Assembly (NCBI GenBank): GCA_017378975.1
Contig: JAFNXT010000120.1
Location: 1 to 30,521, forward strand
Origin: Oscillospiraceae bacterium
GTDB taxonomy: Bacteria > Bacillota > Clostridia > Oscillospirales > Oscillospiraceae
Length of the DNA stretch: 30,521 nt
Direction: 5' to 3'
Below, piece after piece: positions 1-6,912 of this stretch. Numbering within the stretch: position 1 is the first letter of the stretch; each line of letters opens with the position of its first letter. The notes below the pieces were generated by a model. That model did no database searches. It saw only the letters and a list, made by a program, of their open reading frames with translations, and was not told where the DNA came from. The position numbers were made by a program, and so were the translations under genes.

Positions 1-302
1 ACGAGCTGGAGCCCATTGATGCTTCTGCTTTGGACGATTCCTTCAAGTTTGTGAAGGAGAACGATATCTGCACCATCATGAGCTACAAGGGCAAGGTCTT
101 CGGCGTCGAAGTCCCCAACTTCGTGGATCTGGTGGTCACCGAGACCGAGCCCGGCTTCGCCGGCAACACCGCCACCAACGTCACCAAGCCCGCTACCGTG
201 GAGACCGGTGCCGAGGTGAAGGTGCCCCTCTTCATCAACGAGGGCGACAAGATCCAGATCGACACCCGTACCGGTGAGTATCTGGGCCGTTCCAAGGCGT
301 AA
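1..302 (+). CDS. efp: Elongation factor P, C-terminal part (5' end outside window)
   Basis: The reading frame is open from the first bases and ends with TAA at 300-302, so this is the 3' portion of a gene that begins upstream. The visible residues correspond to EF-P domains II and III: a [20 protein letters not shown] stretch, then [20 protein letters not shown] and the typical ending [14 protein letters not shown] binds the ribosome between the P and E sites and relieves stalling at polyproline. Codons are strongly biased to C- and G-ending forms (CTG, ACC, GGC), as expected for a highly expressed translation gene. A strong hairpin follows directly. The modified residue lies in the missing N-terminal domain, so nothing can be said about modification. 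Confidence 0.95.
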   Translation, partial: ELEPIDASALDDSFKFVKENDICTIMSYKGKVFGVEVPNFVDLVVTETEPGFAGNTATNVTKPATVETGAEVKVPLFINEGDKIQIDTRTGEYLGRSKA

Positions 303-312
303 TATTTCCAAT

Positions 313-347
313 GGGGGACGATAAATATTTATCGTCCCCCAGTTTTC
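313..347 (+). terminator. Terminator after efp
   Basis: A perfect 28-base palindrome at 313-340 (14-base arms, GGGGGACGATAAAT and its complement) is followed by AGTTTT. It sits 11 bases after the efp stop and before the next gene's ribosome site. The U-run is short, so termination may be partial. Confidence 0.7.
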
Positions 348-366
348 AAATGAAAGGAGTTTCGTT

Positions 367-807
367 ATGACTATCTCTGAGAAGGCTGCATACCTGAAGG
401 GTCTGATGGATGGCCTGGACCTGGATACCACCAAGGCGGAGGGCAAGATGATCGCTTCCATCGTGGAGCTGTTGGGCGACATGGCCAAGCGGCTGAGCGA
501 TGTGGAGGAGACCACCATCGCCATCTCCGACGAGCTGGATGAGATCGAGGAGGATCTGGACGCCATCGAGGACTACATCATGGACGATGACGATGACGAC
601 GATTACTTCGACGACGATGATGACGATGATGACGACGATTTCGACGACGAGGGCTTCGACTTCGGCGACGAGGACACCACCGTGTATGAGGTGGTCTGCG
701 CCTGCGGCAACGTGATCGACTTCGACGAGGAGACCCTGGAGAAGGGCAGCATCATCTGCGAGCAGTGCGGCGAGACGCTGGAATTCTCCTTCGACGACGA
801 AGAGTGA
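367..807 (+). CDS. CD1247 N-terminal domain-like protein, Asp-rich with zinc ribbon
   Basis: 146 residues; the start is fixed by AAAGGAG at 353-359. Residues 1-70 form an acidic helical domain (AAYLKGLMDGLD ... DELDEIEEDLDAIEDYI) that resembles the CD1247 N-terminal domain of Clostridia. It is followed by a nearly pure aspartate tract (about residues 74-92) and a C-terminal zinc ribbon with CAC and CEQC cysteine pairs about 25 residues apart. No function is established for the family; the ribbon suggests a nucleic-acid or RNA polymerase associated role, which is inference. The Asp tract is encoded by a GAC/GAT near-repeat and could vary in length by slippage. The gene follows efp and ends at a strong terminator. 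Confidence 0.75.
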   Translation: MTISEKAAYLKGLMDGLDLDTTKAEGKMIASIVELLGDMAKRLSDVEETTIAISDELDEIEEDLDAIEDYIMDDDDDDDYFDDDDDDDDDDFDDEGFDFGDEDTTVYEVVCACGNVIDFDEETLEKGSIICEQCGETLEFSFDDEE

Positions 808-815
808 ATGGAATG

Positions 816-856
816 AAAAACACGACCACTGGCTTCGCCGGTGGTCGTGTTTTTTC
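816..856 (+). terminator. Terminator of the zinc-ribbon gene
   Basis: Hairpin with arms CACGACCAC (821-829) and GTGGTCGTG (841-849), with further pairing around a TTC loop, followed by TTTTTT. Five A residues precede the left arm, so it may work on both strands. Confidence 0.85.
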
Positions 857-860
857 CGGC

Positions 861-900
861 AAAAAAGGCACATCCCATGGTTTTTGGTGGGATGTGCCTT
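861..900 (-). terminator. Terminator of the sodium symporter gene
   Basis: Perfect 13-base arms at 865-877 and 888-900 with a 10-base loop; read on the minus strand the stem is followed by a U-run (A residues 861-866 on the plus strand). It lies just beyond the symporter stop codon and back-to-back with the preceding gene's terminator, so the convergent genes are separately insulated. Confidence 0.85.
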
Positions 901-914
901 ATCAGTTGGGGAGG

Positions 915-2273
915 TCAGATCTTCATGATGCCCAGTACGTCCAGGATGGAGGTCAGGAGGATCAGGAGGATGCAGATCGGGGCGATGTATCGGATCATGA
1001 TCACGAACAGCTTTTTGCGGCCGAATTTGCCGCTGATCTCTACCTCGTCGGCCAGCGTCTTGGGACCGATCACATAGCCGATGAACCAGCAGGTCAGCAA
1101 CGCCACGATCGGCATGAGGATGCTGTTGGAGAAAAAGTCGAACATATCCAGGATCGTCATACCGGCGAAGCTGAAGTCCTTCCACAGACCGAAGCCCAGA
1201 GAAGAGGGCAGACCAAGGATGATGCTCAGCATCAGCACGAACAGACAGGTGGACTTACGTCCCCAGCCGAATTTGTCACGGAAGATGGAGACCACCGTTT
1301 CCATCAAAGAGATGGAGGAGGTCAGGGCCGCCAGCAACACCAGCAGGAAGAACAGAGCTCCCACGATGCTCCCGGCGATGCCGGGGATACTGGCGAAGAC
1401 CTTGGGCAGGGTCACGAACATGAGACCGGGACCTTTGCCCAACGCGGCTTCGTCACCGCCGGAGAAGGAGAACACCGCAGGGATGACCATCATACCGGCG
1501 AGGAATGCCACGCCGCTGTCGAAAACTTCGATCTGCTTGACGGAGGAGGTGATGCTCACATCCTTTTTCCTCTCGGAGCCGTTGGTGATCATGATGCCCA
1601 TGGCAAGGCTCATGGAGTAGAAAAGCTGGCCCATGGCGGCAAGGACCGTGGTCATGGAGAACTTGGAGAAGTCGGGGGTGATGTAGTACAGCACGCCATC
1701 CATGGCACCGGGCATGAACATGGAATATACGGCGATCCCAAGGGTCAGGACCACCAGCACGGGCATCATCCATTTGCTGACCTTCTCGATGCCCTTTTCC
1801 ACGCCGCAGAGCACCACGGCGGCGGTCAGGCCGATGAACAGCAGGAACCAGCCGATCGGTTCCATGGGCTGGGCGATGAAGGCTTCAAAATAGCCGTCGA
1901 TAGATGCCGGGCCCAGATTGCCGGTGAACATCACGGACAGATACTTCATCACCCATCCACCGATCACGGAATAGTAGGGGAGGATGATGATCGGGACAGC
2001 GGAGGCCAGCAGACCGATGAAACGGTGCTTTTGGCTCAGGGCACCGAAGGCGCCGATGGCGCTTTGTCCGGTCTTGCGGCCAAGCGCGATCTCGCCCACC
2101 ATGAGAGCGAAGCCAAAGGTCAGCGCCAGGATCAGGTACATCAGCAGGAAGATACCTCCGCCGTACTTGGCGGCCAGATAGGGGAAACGCCAGATGTTCC
2201 CCAGACCCACGGCGGAGCCTGCCGCCGCAAGGACGAAACCGATCTTTCCGGTGAAGCTGCTTCTTTCGTTCAT
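915..2273 (-). CDS. Sodium-dependent transporter, neurotransmitter:sodium symporter (SNF) family
   Basis: 452 residues. The start ATG at 2273 is preceded by AAGGAG and opens MNERSSFTGKIGFVLAAAGS; the longer upstream frame runs into a tRNA gene and is rejected. The hallmark AVGLGNIWRFPYL of TM1 in LeuT-fold NSS transporters is present, with about 11-12 hydrophobic segments to the C-terminus. Family members take up amino acids or related amines with Na+ across the cytoplasmic membrane; the substrate cannot be read from sequence. Only about 47 bases separate it from a long hairpin that abuts a tRNA-Ser on the same strand, and I see no promoter in that gap, so it is probably transcribed by read-through from the tRNA promoter. 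Confidence 0.93.
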   Translation of the reverse strand: MNERSSFTGKIGFVLAAAGSAVGLGNIWRFPYLAAKYGGGIFLLMYLILALTFGFALMVGEIALGRKTGQSAIGAFGALSQKHRFIGLLASAVPIIILPYYSVIGGWVMKYLSVMFTGNLGPASIDGYFEAFIAQPMEPIGWFLLFIGLTAAVVLCGVEKGIEKVSKWMMPVLVVLTLGIAVYSMFMPGAMDGVLYYITPDFSKFSMTTVLAAMGQLFYSMSLAMGIMITNGSERKKDVSITSSVKQIEVFDSGVAFLAGMMVIPAVFSFSGGDEAALGKGPGLMFVTLPKVFASIPGIAGSIVGALFFLLVLLAALTSSISLMETVVSIFRDKFGWGRKSTCLFVLMLSIILGLPSSLGFGLWKDFSFAGMTILDMFDFFSNSILMPIVALLTCWFIGYVIGPKTLADEVEISGKFGRKKLFVIMIRYIAPICILLILLTSILDVLGIMKI

Positions 2274-2320
2274 TGGAAAACTCCTTATTTCTGTGTTGCC
2301 GAGCCTTTCGGATCCGACTT

Positions 2321-2367
2321 CCGCCATGATCAAAGCCACTCCATAGGAGTGGCTTTGATCATGGCGG
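2321..2367 (-). repeat. Perfect 22-bp inverted repeat overlapping the 3' end of tRNA-Ser
   Basis: Arms 2321-2342 and 2346-2367 are exact complements around the 3-base loop ATA. On the minus strand the upstream arm starts inside the tRNA (its last CC, discriminator G and encoded CCA) and the downstream arm contains the complement TGGCGG. No U-run follows; the next bases are AAGTCGG. It is therefore not a standard terminator, and could be a processing signal, a read-through attenuator or an insertion scar. Confidence 0.85.
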
Positions 2368-2450
2368 AGAGAGTGGGATTCGAACCCACGGTGGGTCACC
2401 CCATCACCAGTTTTCAAGACTGGCTCCTTAAACCGCTCGGACATCTCTCC
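2362..2450 (-). tRNA. tRNA-Ser (anticodon UGA)
   Basis: 89 nt on the minus strand. Acceptor arms GGAGAGA (2450-2444) and TCTCTCC (2372-2366) pair, followed by discriminator G and an encoded CCA (2364-2362). The anticodon loop is CTTGAAA with TGA at 2416-2414. A long variable arm and the T-arm GGTTCGAATCC mark a class II serine tRNA reading UCA/UCG-type codons. Confidence 0.95.
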
Positions 2451-2461
2451 ATACTTTGCAA

Positions 2462-2490
2462 ACTATATCACTTCCACCAAGAAAAGTCAA
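2462..2490 (-). promoter_or_regulatory. Sigma-A promoter of tRNA-Ser(UGA)
   Basis: Reading leftward: TTGACT (2490-2485), 17-base spacer, TATAGT (2467-2462) with TGA just upstream (extended -10). The -10 ends 11 bases before the tRNA 5' end. Confidence 0.8.
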
Positions 2491-2535
2491 TAGAAAGTAT
2501 GTCACCGGGATACGAATGTTTTCGAAAACTCGCCC

Positions 2536-2564
2536 TTGACAAAATCTATGTGCTATGCTAGAAT
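2536..2564 (+). promoter_or_regulatory. Sigma-A promoter of tRNA-Ser(GCU)
   Basis: TTGACA (2536-2541), 17-base spacer, extended -10 TGC-TAGAAT (2556-2564). It is consensus-like and placed about 33 bases before the tRNA, diverging from the opposite tRNA-Ser promoter. Confidence 0.85.
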
Positions 2565-2597
2565 ACTTTGGCAGTCAAATGAATATGCTTTTGATTC

Positions 2598-2689
2598 GGA
2601 GTGATACCCAAGAGGCCGAAGGGGCTCCCCTGCTAAGGGAGTAGGCGTCTAAAAAGCGCGCGAGGGTTCAAATCCCTCTCACTCCGCCA
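2598..2689 (+). tRNA. tRNA-Ser (anticodon GCU)
   Basis: 92 nt. Acceptor GGAGTGA (2598-2604) pairs with TCACTCC (2679-2685), followed by discriminator G and an encoded CCA. The anticodon loop is CTGCTAA with GCT at 2632-2634. The long variable arm and T-loop GGGTTCAAATCCC are typical of serine tRNA. It reads AGC/AGU codons and complements the UGA isoacceptor 150 bases away. Confidence 0.95.
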
Positions 2690-2691
2690 GT

Positions 2692-2737
2692 GTCAAGCCG
2701 TCAGAAACTCGTGTTTCTGACGGCTTGACTATTTTTT
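2692..2737 (+). terminator. Terminator of tRNA-Ser(GCU)
   Basis: 17-base perfect stem (2692-2708 with 2713-2729), TCGT loop, then TATTTTTTG. It begins three bases after the tRNA CCA. Confidence 0.92.
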
Positions 2738-2888
2738 GACGGTAGATCCGGCTATTTTTCTTCGGAAATGTCGCGCAGTTTTTTGGGAACGGACGGGACC
2801 TTCCGATAAATAGCGAAGATCGCTAACGGGATCTGCCCTTCTCGGGATGTTGGTGCTTGGTCAGCCGCGCTGCAAGGATAGGGCGGTT

Positions 2889-3302
2889 TTACACGACCAT
2901 CAGCAGGGTGCCGATGCCGATCAGGACACAGCCGATGATGGACTTGGGGGTGAACTGTTCGTGGAGGATCAGGGCAGCCAGGACCATGGTGATGATCACG
3001 CTGAGCTTGTCGATGGGGATTACCTTGGATGCCTCGCCAAGCTGGAGGGCCTTATAATAGCACAGCCAGGAGGCGCCGGTGGCAAGCCCTGACAGGATCA
3101 GGAACAGCCAGCTTCGTTTGCTGATCTCAGTGATGCCGCCCTGCGCATTGGTAAGGAACACCATGCCCCAAGACATGAGCAGGACCACGAAGGTACGGAT
3201 GGCAGTGGCAAGATCCGAATTGACGCCTTCGATCCCGATCTTGGCAAGGATCGAGGTGAGGGCGGCGAACACGGATGCACCGAGGGCCAGAAGAAACCAC
3301 AT
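2889..3302 (-). CDS. Half-size EamA/DMT family transporter
   Basis: 137 residues with about five hydrophobic helices, opening MWFLLALGASVFAALTSILA and containing the EamA-type LATGASWLCYYKALQLGEAS and a DKLSVIITMVLAALILHEQF segment. It corresponds to a single EamA repeat; full-length members have two. One-repeat EamA proteins of this size are common in Firmicutes and presumably act as dimers, so I do not call it truncated. Exporters of metabolites are typical of the superfamily; the substrate is unknown. AGAAGG lies upstream of the start, and a promoter is visible at 3331-3359. No terminator with a clear U-run is seen before the tRNA terminator at 2692-2737. Confidence 0.88.
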   Translation of the reverse strand: MWFLLALGASVFAALTSILAKIGIEGVNSDLATAIRTFVVLLMSWGMVFLTNAQGGITEISKRSWLFLILSGLATGASWLCYYKALQLGEASKVIPIDKLSVIITMVLAALILHEQFTPKSIIGCVLIGIGTLLMVV

Positions 3303-3330
3303 AAGGACGCCTTCTTTCTGTGTTTTTTTT

Positions 3331-3359
3331 ATTATATCTTATCCTGTCGTTTTCCGCAA
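3331..3359 (-). promoter_or_regulatory. Promoter of the EamA transporter gene
   Basis: Reading leftward: TTGCGG (3359-3354), 17-base spacer, TATAAT (3336-3331). It lies about 30 bases before the start codon. Confidence 0.65.
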
Positions 3360-3374
3360 TAAGGAAGAACTTGT

Positions 3375-3402
3375 TTGACAGGGCGATTTTCTGTGATAGA
3401 AT
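3375..3402 (+). promoter_or_regulatory. Promoter of the 3435-4849 gene pair
   Basis: TTGACA (3375-3380), 16-base spacer, TAGAAT (3397-3402) preceded by TGA (extended -10). The downstream AGGAGG is at 3421-3426. Confidence 0.75.
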
Positions 3403-3434
3403 GTGGATATGATCAAAATCAGGAGGTTTCTGCG

Positions 3435-4226
3435 ATGGCAAGGAAGAAATGGATGAAGGGCTTACTGTGGGGCATGGGCGGTCTGCTGACGTTGATCGTG
3501 GTGGCTGTGGTGGTCGTTTCGGTGATCGCCGGGGGCAACGTGAAGGCCATGGATAGCATGGTCGATCTTGTTCTGGCGGAGCTTCGGCTGGATCATGAGG
3601 TGACACCGGTGGATCCCGGTGAGTATAAAGAGATGACGCTTTCCGGTATCATGAAGTTCCATGTGCAGCAGTATGACATCGAGGATGTGGGGAACCTGTC
3701 CATCATGCGGATGAACATGGGCGTCATGCAGATGGCCACCGTGGTGATCACGCCGCGGGACAAGAATTTGCCTCTGCTGTCGGCAGACTATATGTACATC
3801 CTTTCCAACAGAAAGGCGTATCTGGAGTTCTACGATGTGGTGGAGCAGAAGGATGATGCCTATATGGCTCTCTTGCGGGATCTGCAGACGCTCCATGAGG
3901 ACTACGCCTATCTGGAGGATATCACCACCAGCCCGGCGTGGTACGAGCATCTGCTCACCGTCACCGCTTACAAGGGGGCAGACCGTAAGGCGGACGAGGA
4001 CCTGAAGGGGATGCTTCTTGACAGCCTCCATGTGTATCTGGAGCATGGGGACAGTTTCCCTGTGCTGACGGAGGAACAGCAGGCGAAAAAGATCGAGATC
4101 ACAATGGAGTACACCGACGGCCTGATCGGGAAGGGCGGTATCTCCACGGATGTGTTCAAGAAACAGTTGGGCGATCAGGAGACCAAGAAGTTCTTTGATA
4201 AGGTCTTCTTCGGTACTGCCCAATGA
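3435..4226 (+). CDS. Membrane-anchored protein of unknown function
   Basis: 263 residues; the start is chosen from AGGAGG at 3421-3426, eight bases before ATG. A short basic N-terminus (MARKKWMKG) precedes one hydrophobic helix (about residues 10-35), so a signal anchor exposing about 225 residues outside the membrane is likely. The rest is soluble, mixed alpha/beta and acidic, without cysteines or a family signature I recognise. It overlaps the next gene by four bases (ATGA), so the two are translationally coupled. Why an exported protein would be coupled to an NTP pyrophosphatase is not evident. Confidence 0.75.
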   Translation: MARKKWMKGLLWGMGGLLTLIVVAVVVVSVIAGGNVKAMDSMVDLVLAELRLDHEVTPVDPGEYKEMTLSGIMKFHVQQYDIEDVGNLSIMRMNMGVMQMATVVITPRDKNLPLLSADYMYILSNRKAYLEFYDVVEQKDDAYMALLRDLQTLHEDYAYLEDITTSPAWYEHLLTVTAYKGADRKADEDLKGMLLDSLHVYLEHGDSFPVLTEEQQAKKIEITMEYTDGLIGKGGISTDVFKKQLGDQETKKFFDKVFFGTAQ

Positions 4227-4849
4227 GAGTGTTGATCGGGACCACCAACCCCGCTAAGGTGGGCAGGTTCCGGGACTTTCTCCCGGACTGTGGTATCGAA
4301 TTCGTGACTCTGGCGGATCTGGGCATCACGGAGGAGCCGGAGGAGACAGGGGACGACCCTCGGGAGAATGCCTGGATCAAGGCGGCGTTCTATGGACGGT
4401 TCTGCGACCGGGTGATATGCAACGATTCCGGGCTCTATTTTGACAGCTTGCCCATGGACGATCCCCGGCAACCGGGGCTCCATATCCGCTCGCCCCGTGG
4501 GGAGCGGTTGGATGATGCGCGGATGATCGCCTATTATTCGGAGCTGGTGCGCTCTCTGGGCGGCAGGGTGCTGGCCTATTATGTGGACGGCATCGCTGTG
4601 TATCGGGATGGACAGATCTCGACGTTCCTTGACGAGCAGGGGAAGGCGGCGGCTTTCTATATGGTGGACCGGCCCTCGGACCATCGGCATCCGGGCTGGC
4701 CGCTGGATCAGTTGTCTGTGAACAGGAACACAGGGACCTATTTCACGGAAGCCGGGAACAACATTTACGATGATGTGCAGGAGCAGATCATGGTGGGGCG
4801 ATACCGGGAACGGGTCGTGGCGTTTTTGCGATGTGCTCTTGGGATATGA
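4223..4849 (+). CDS. HAM1/RdgB-like non-canonical purine NTP pyrophosphatase
   Basis: 208 residues, close to the family's usual 195-205. The N-terminal MRVLIGTTNPAKVGRFRDFL matches the substrate-binding TxNxxK motif, and VICNDSGLYFDSL holds the conserved DSGL with its catalytic aspartate. The family hydrolyses ITP, dITP and XTP to monophosphates in the cytosol, cleaning nucleotide pools. The middle differs from canonical RdgB: the usual PGVYSAR segment reads PGLHIRS here, so this may be a divergent subfamily with altered substrate choice. It overlaps the preceding gene by four bases and ends at a strong terminator. Confidence 0.8.
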   Translation: MRVLIGTTNPAKVGRFRDFLPDCGIEFVTLADLGITEEPEETGDDPRENAWIKAAFYGRFCDRVICNDSGLYFDSLPMDDPRQPGLHIRSPRGERLDDARMIAYYSELVRSLGGRVLAYYVDGIAVYRDGQISTFLDEQGKAAAFYMVDRPSDHRHPGWPLDQLSVNRNTGTYFTEAGNNIYDDVQEQIMVGRYRERVVAFLRCALGI

Positions 4850-4861
4850 GTATCATCGGTC

Positions 4862-4899
4862 CCGGTGGGGCGTGCTTCGATACGCCCCACCGGTTTTTT
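4862..4899 (+). terminator. Terminator of the 3435-4849 operon
   Basis: 12-base GC-rich stem (4862-4873 with 4882-4893), 8-base loop, then TTTTTT (4894-4899), 12 bases after the stop codon. Confidence 0.92.
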
Positions 4900-4982
4900 G
4901 CGCCTTGGCGGATCGCCCGTTTCCTTTCAGGTCAGCCTTTCGACCACTTAGTGCCGATCTGATACCACTTGATGAAGTTGCT

Positions 4983-5011
4983 GTGACAGATCCGGGGATC
5001 TGTGTTATGAT
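4983..5011 (+). promoter_or_regulatory. Promoter of the LytTR/DUF3021 pair
   Basis: GTGACA (4983-4988), 17-base spacer, extended -10 TGT-TATGAT (5003-5011). AAAGGAG at 5025-5031 follows. Confidence 0.65.
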
Positions 5012-5038
5012 GTTGTCACAAGGAAAGGAGATGCGCAT

Positions 5039-5473
5039 ATGAAAGTCACATTAGAACCGACCCAGTCGCAGGAGACGGAGGTCATCATCCGGGGCGATGT
5101 GGCAGGGGAGGAAGTTTTGGCACTGTTACAGTTCCTGGGGAAGAAGAACAGCGGGAAGCTGCTTCTGTATCGGGAAGAGGAACAGTACATCGTCGACCCC
5201 AGTCAGATCGTCTATCTGGAGGTCCGGGACAGCCGGGTGTATGTCTGCACCAGACAAGAGACCTTCGAGGCCAAGCAGAAGCTGTATGAGCTGAAAGAGC
5301 TACTGGCGGCCTATCCCTTCGCTCAGATCAGCAAAAGCGTGATCGTCAACATCGATCGCGTCAAGTCGATCCAGGCGGAGTTCAGTGGGAATTACCGCAT
5401 CAAGCTGAAGGACCGCAAGGAGGTCCTGACGGTGTCCCGGAAGTACTTCAAAGAATTCAAAGACAAGATCTAG
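5039..5473 (+). CDS. LytTR-domain DNA-binding regulator
   Basis: 144 residues. The C-terminal ~100 residues are a LytTR domain: IVDPSQIVYLEVRDSRVYV, then FAQISKSVIVNIDRVKSI and the closing LTVSRKYFKEFKDKI. There is no receiver domain, so activity is not set by phosphorylation. The N-terminal ~45 residues form a small domain typical of single-domain LytTR proteins paired with membrane inhibitors. The next gene, 11 bases away, encodes a DUF3021 membrane protein. Such pairs (LytTR regulatory systems such as BrsRM and HdrRM of streptococci) work by the membrane protein restraining the regulator, and often autoregulate. AAAGGAG eight bases before ATG fixes the start. Confidence 0.9.
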   Translation: MKVTLEPTQSQETEVIIRGDVAGEEVLALLQFLGKKNSGKLLLYREEEQYIVDPSQIVYLEVRDSRVYVCTRQETFEAKQKLYELKELLAAYPFAQISKSVIVNIDRVKSIQAEFSGNYRIKLKDRKEVLTVSRKYFKEFKDKI

Positions 5474-5484
5474 GAGGTAATGAT

Positions 5485-5877
5485 ATGAAAAAGTCTGTTT
5501 TTTGGAACGCAGTCATCGGTATGGGTTTCGGATCCCCGATCACGGTGGTTTGTATGACGCTGATCGGAGGTTTCAATGAAGCGACCCGGGAGCTGTTGGT
5601 GTGGGTCGTTGCTTCGGCGCTGTACGGGGTCCTTTCCGGTGTGATGTACTTTGGGAAGAAGGAACTGCCCCTCCCGGTGGCGCTTGGGGTCCATTGCGTG
5701 GGATGTCTGGGCATCACGGTGGCGGCGGTCCTGCTGTGTGGCTACGTCAAAGGCGTTGCGGATCTGATCCCTGTGCTGGTGCCGTTCCCGGTGATCTACG
5801 CTGTGGTCTACGGGGCATGTCTGTGGGGCATGAAGAAGGACGAGAAGGAGATCAACGAAGCGTTGGATAAGAAATGA
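5485..5877 (+). CDS. DUF3021 membrane protein, probable inhibitor of the LytTR regulator
   Basis: 130 residues with four hydrophobic helices (about 8-30, 37-55, 63-88 and 95-118) and a short charged tail (MKKDEKEINEALDKK). Length, four-helix layout and position after a LytTR gene match DUF3021 proteins. AGGAGG at 5472-5477 lies seven bases before ATG. Its inferred job is to hold the LytTR protein inactive at the membrane until an envelope signal arrives; this rests on characterised streptococcal pairs and is not visible in the sequence. A terminator follows. Confidence 0.85.
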   Translation: MKKSVFWNAVIGMGFGSPITVVCMTLIGGFNEATRELLVWVVASALYGVLSGVMYFGKKELPLPVALGVHCVGCLGITVAAVLLCGYVKGVADLIPVLVPFPVIYAVVYGACLWGMKKDEKEINEALDKK

Positions 5878-5884
5878 CAGGCTG

Positions 5885-5930
5885 GACGTGCCGCATCGTG
5901 TGAGGTGCGGCGCGTCTTCGTTTTCTTTTG
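5885..5930 (+). terminator. Terminator of the LytTR/DUF3021 operon
   Basis: 11-base stem (5885-5895 with 5906-5916, one G-U pair), 10-base loop, then TTCGTTTTCTTTT. Confidence 0.8.
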
Positions 5931-5953
5931 TAAGAGACAGATCCAGAAAAATC

Positions 5954-5982
5954 TTTTTATTTGTGATCATCTGTGATAGAAT
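5954..5982 (+). promoter_or_regulatory. Probable promoter of the polysaccharide deacetylase gene
   Basis: Extended -10 TGA-TAGAAT (5974-5982), in the context TGTGATAGAAT seen also at 3392-3402. The -35 (TTTTTA, 5954-5959, 17-base spacer) is poor, so the extended -10 or an activator must carry it. Confidence 0.5.
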
Positions 5983-6058
5983 ATGAAAAAACCATGAGGA
6001 TCACAGAAACATGGGGAGCTGAGTTCGAAAAGCTTTGTACAGGATCGAGGTCAATAAA

Positions 6059-6862
6059 ATGATCAAAAAGCTATATCCCGGTGGGAAACGGAAAGCGTTC
6101 AATATCACCTATGATGACGGCGTGTTACAGGATGTCCGGTTCGTGGCGCTGATGGACAAGTACGGTCTGAAGGGCACCTTCAACCTGAACTCCGGGCTGA
6201 TGGAAACGGAGTTCGAGTGGATCCATCCCAATGGGATGGTCGTGAAGCGGTTGCCCATCAGTGCGGTGGCGGAGCTGTATCGGGGACACGAAGTGGCCAG
6301 CCATACGCTGACCCATCCGTATCTGAGCTCCCTGACGGAAGCCCAGATCATGGAGGAGATGGCGAAGGACAAGGAGAATTTGGAGCGGCTGACGGGGCTT
6401 CCGGTGCTGGGCTTCGGTGGACCCTTCCATCATTGGGGGCCTGAGGTGGTAGCCTGCGCCAAGCGGTGCGGCTTCGAGTATGCCCGGAACGCGGAGGAGC
6501 GGTACTGCTACGCGCCGCCGGAGGACTATTATCACTGGTCTGCCGGTACTTATCACGTCATGCCCGGTTTTCGGGATTTCGTGGAGGGGTTCTTCCACAC
6601 GGAGGAGGAACTGGCCCTGTGTCAGATCGTGGGGCATACCTATGATCTGGACGTGGAGGATATGTGGGATCATATGGAGTCCGTTTTGAAACGGGTGGCG
6701 GAGGATGAGGATATCCTCTCCATGACCAACATCGAATTGGTCCGCTATCTGAAGGCCATGCGGATGGCTGTGATCCGGGAGGATGAGATCAGGAACCCGT
6801 CGGATCTGCCGCTGTGGTTCGAGAAGGATGGGGAAGTGGTCTGCGTGATGCCTGAAGGATAG
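6059..6862 (+). CDS. Polysaccharide deacetylase (NodB-like) family protein
   Basis: 267 residues from ATG 6059, with GAGGT seven bases upstream; an in-frame TTG at 6035 is less likely. The NodB-homology motifs are visible: NITYDDG near residue 21 (catalytic and metal Asp pair) and HEVASHTLTHP near residue 80 (metal-binding His). There is no signal peptide, so it probably acts in the cytosol or leaves by another route. Family members remove N- or O-linked acyl groups from sugars of chitin, peptidoglycan or xylan, and cytosolic relatives act on small sugar amides. The substrate is unknown. It appears transcribed with the metallophosphoesterase that follows 50 bases later. Confidence 0.85.
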   Translation: MIKKLYPGGKRKAFNITYDDGVLQDVRFVALMDKYGLKGTFNLNSGLMETEFEWIHPNGMVVKRLPISAVAELYRGHEVASHTLTHPYLSSLTEAQIMEEMAKDKENLERLTGLPVLGFGGPFHHWGPEVVACAKRCGFEYARNAEERYCYAPPEDYYHWSAGTYHVMPGFRDFVEGFFHTEEELALCQIVGHTYDLDVEDMWDHMESVLKRVAEDEDILSMTNIELVRYLKAMRMAVIREDEIRNPSDLPLWFEKDGEVVCVMPEG

Positions 6863-6912
6863 GGTCTGGGGATCCGGTCGGTGTCGCTTTCGTATGTGGG
6901 GGAGGGTGGACG

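Noticed and set aside
765..2561. 598-codon plus-strand frame across the symporter gene and tRNA-Ser
   Set aside because: It is antisense to a clear NSS transporter, translates to a His/Gln/Asp-rich sequence typical of shadow frames, and crosses a terminator and a tRNA.
2752..2890. Minus-strand frame ending IYRKVPSVPKKLRDISEEK
   Set aside because: The last ~25 residues look protein-like and could be the tail of a lost gene, but there is no start codon and no match I can name, so it is not listed as a feature.
5927..5935. A third TTTGTAAGA 9-mer downstream of the DUF3021 gene
   Set aside because: No second TTTGT lies 11 bases away and the next -10 is 50 bases downstream instead of 30; it also overlaps the U-rich end of a terminator. 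Probably chance.
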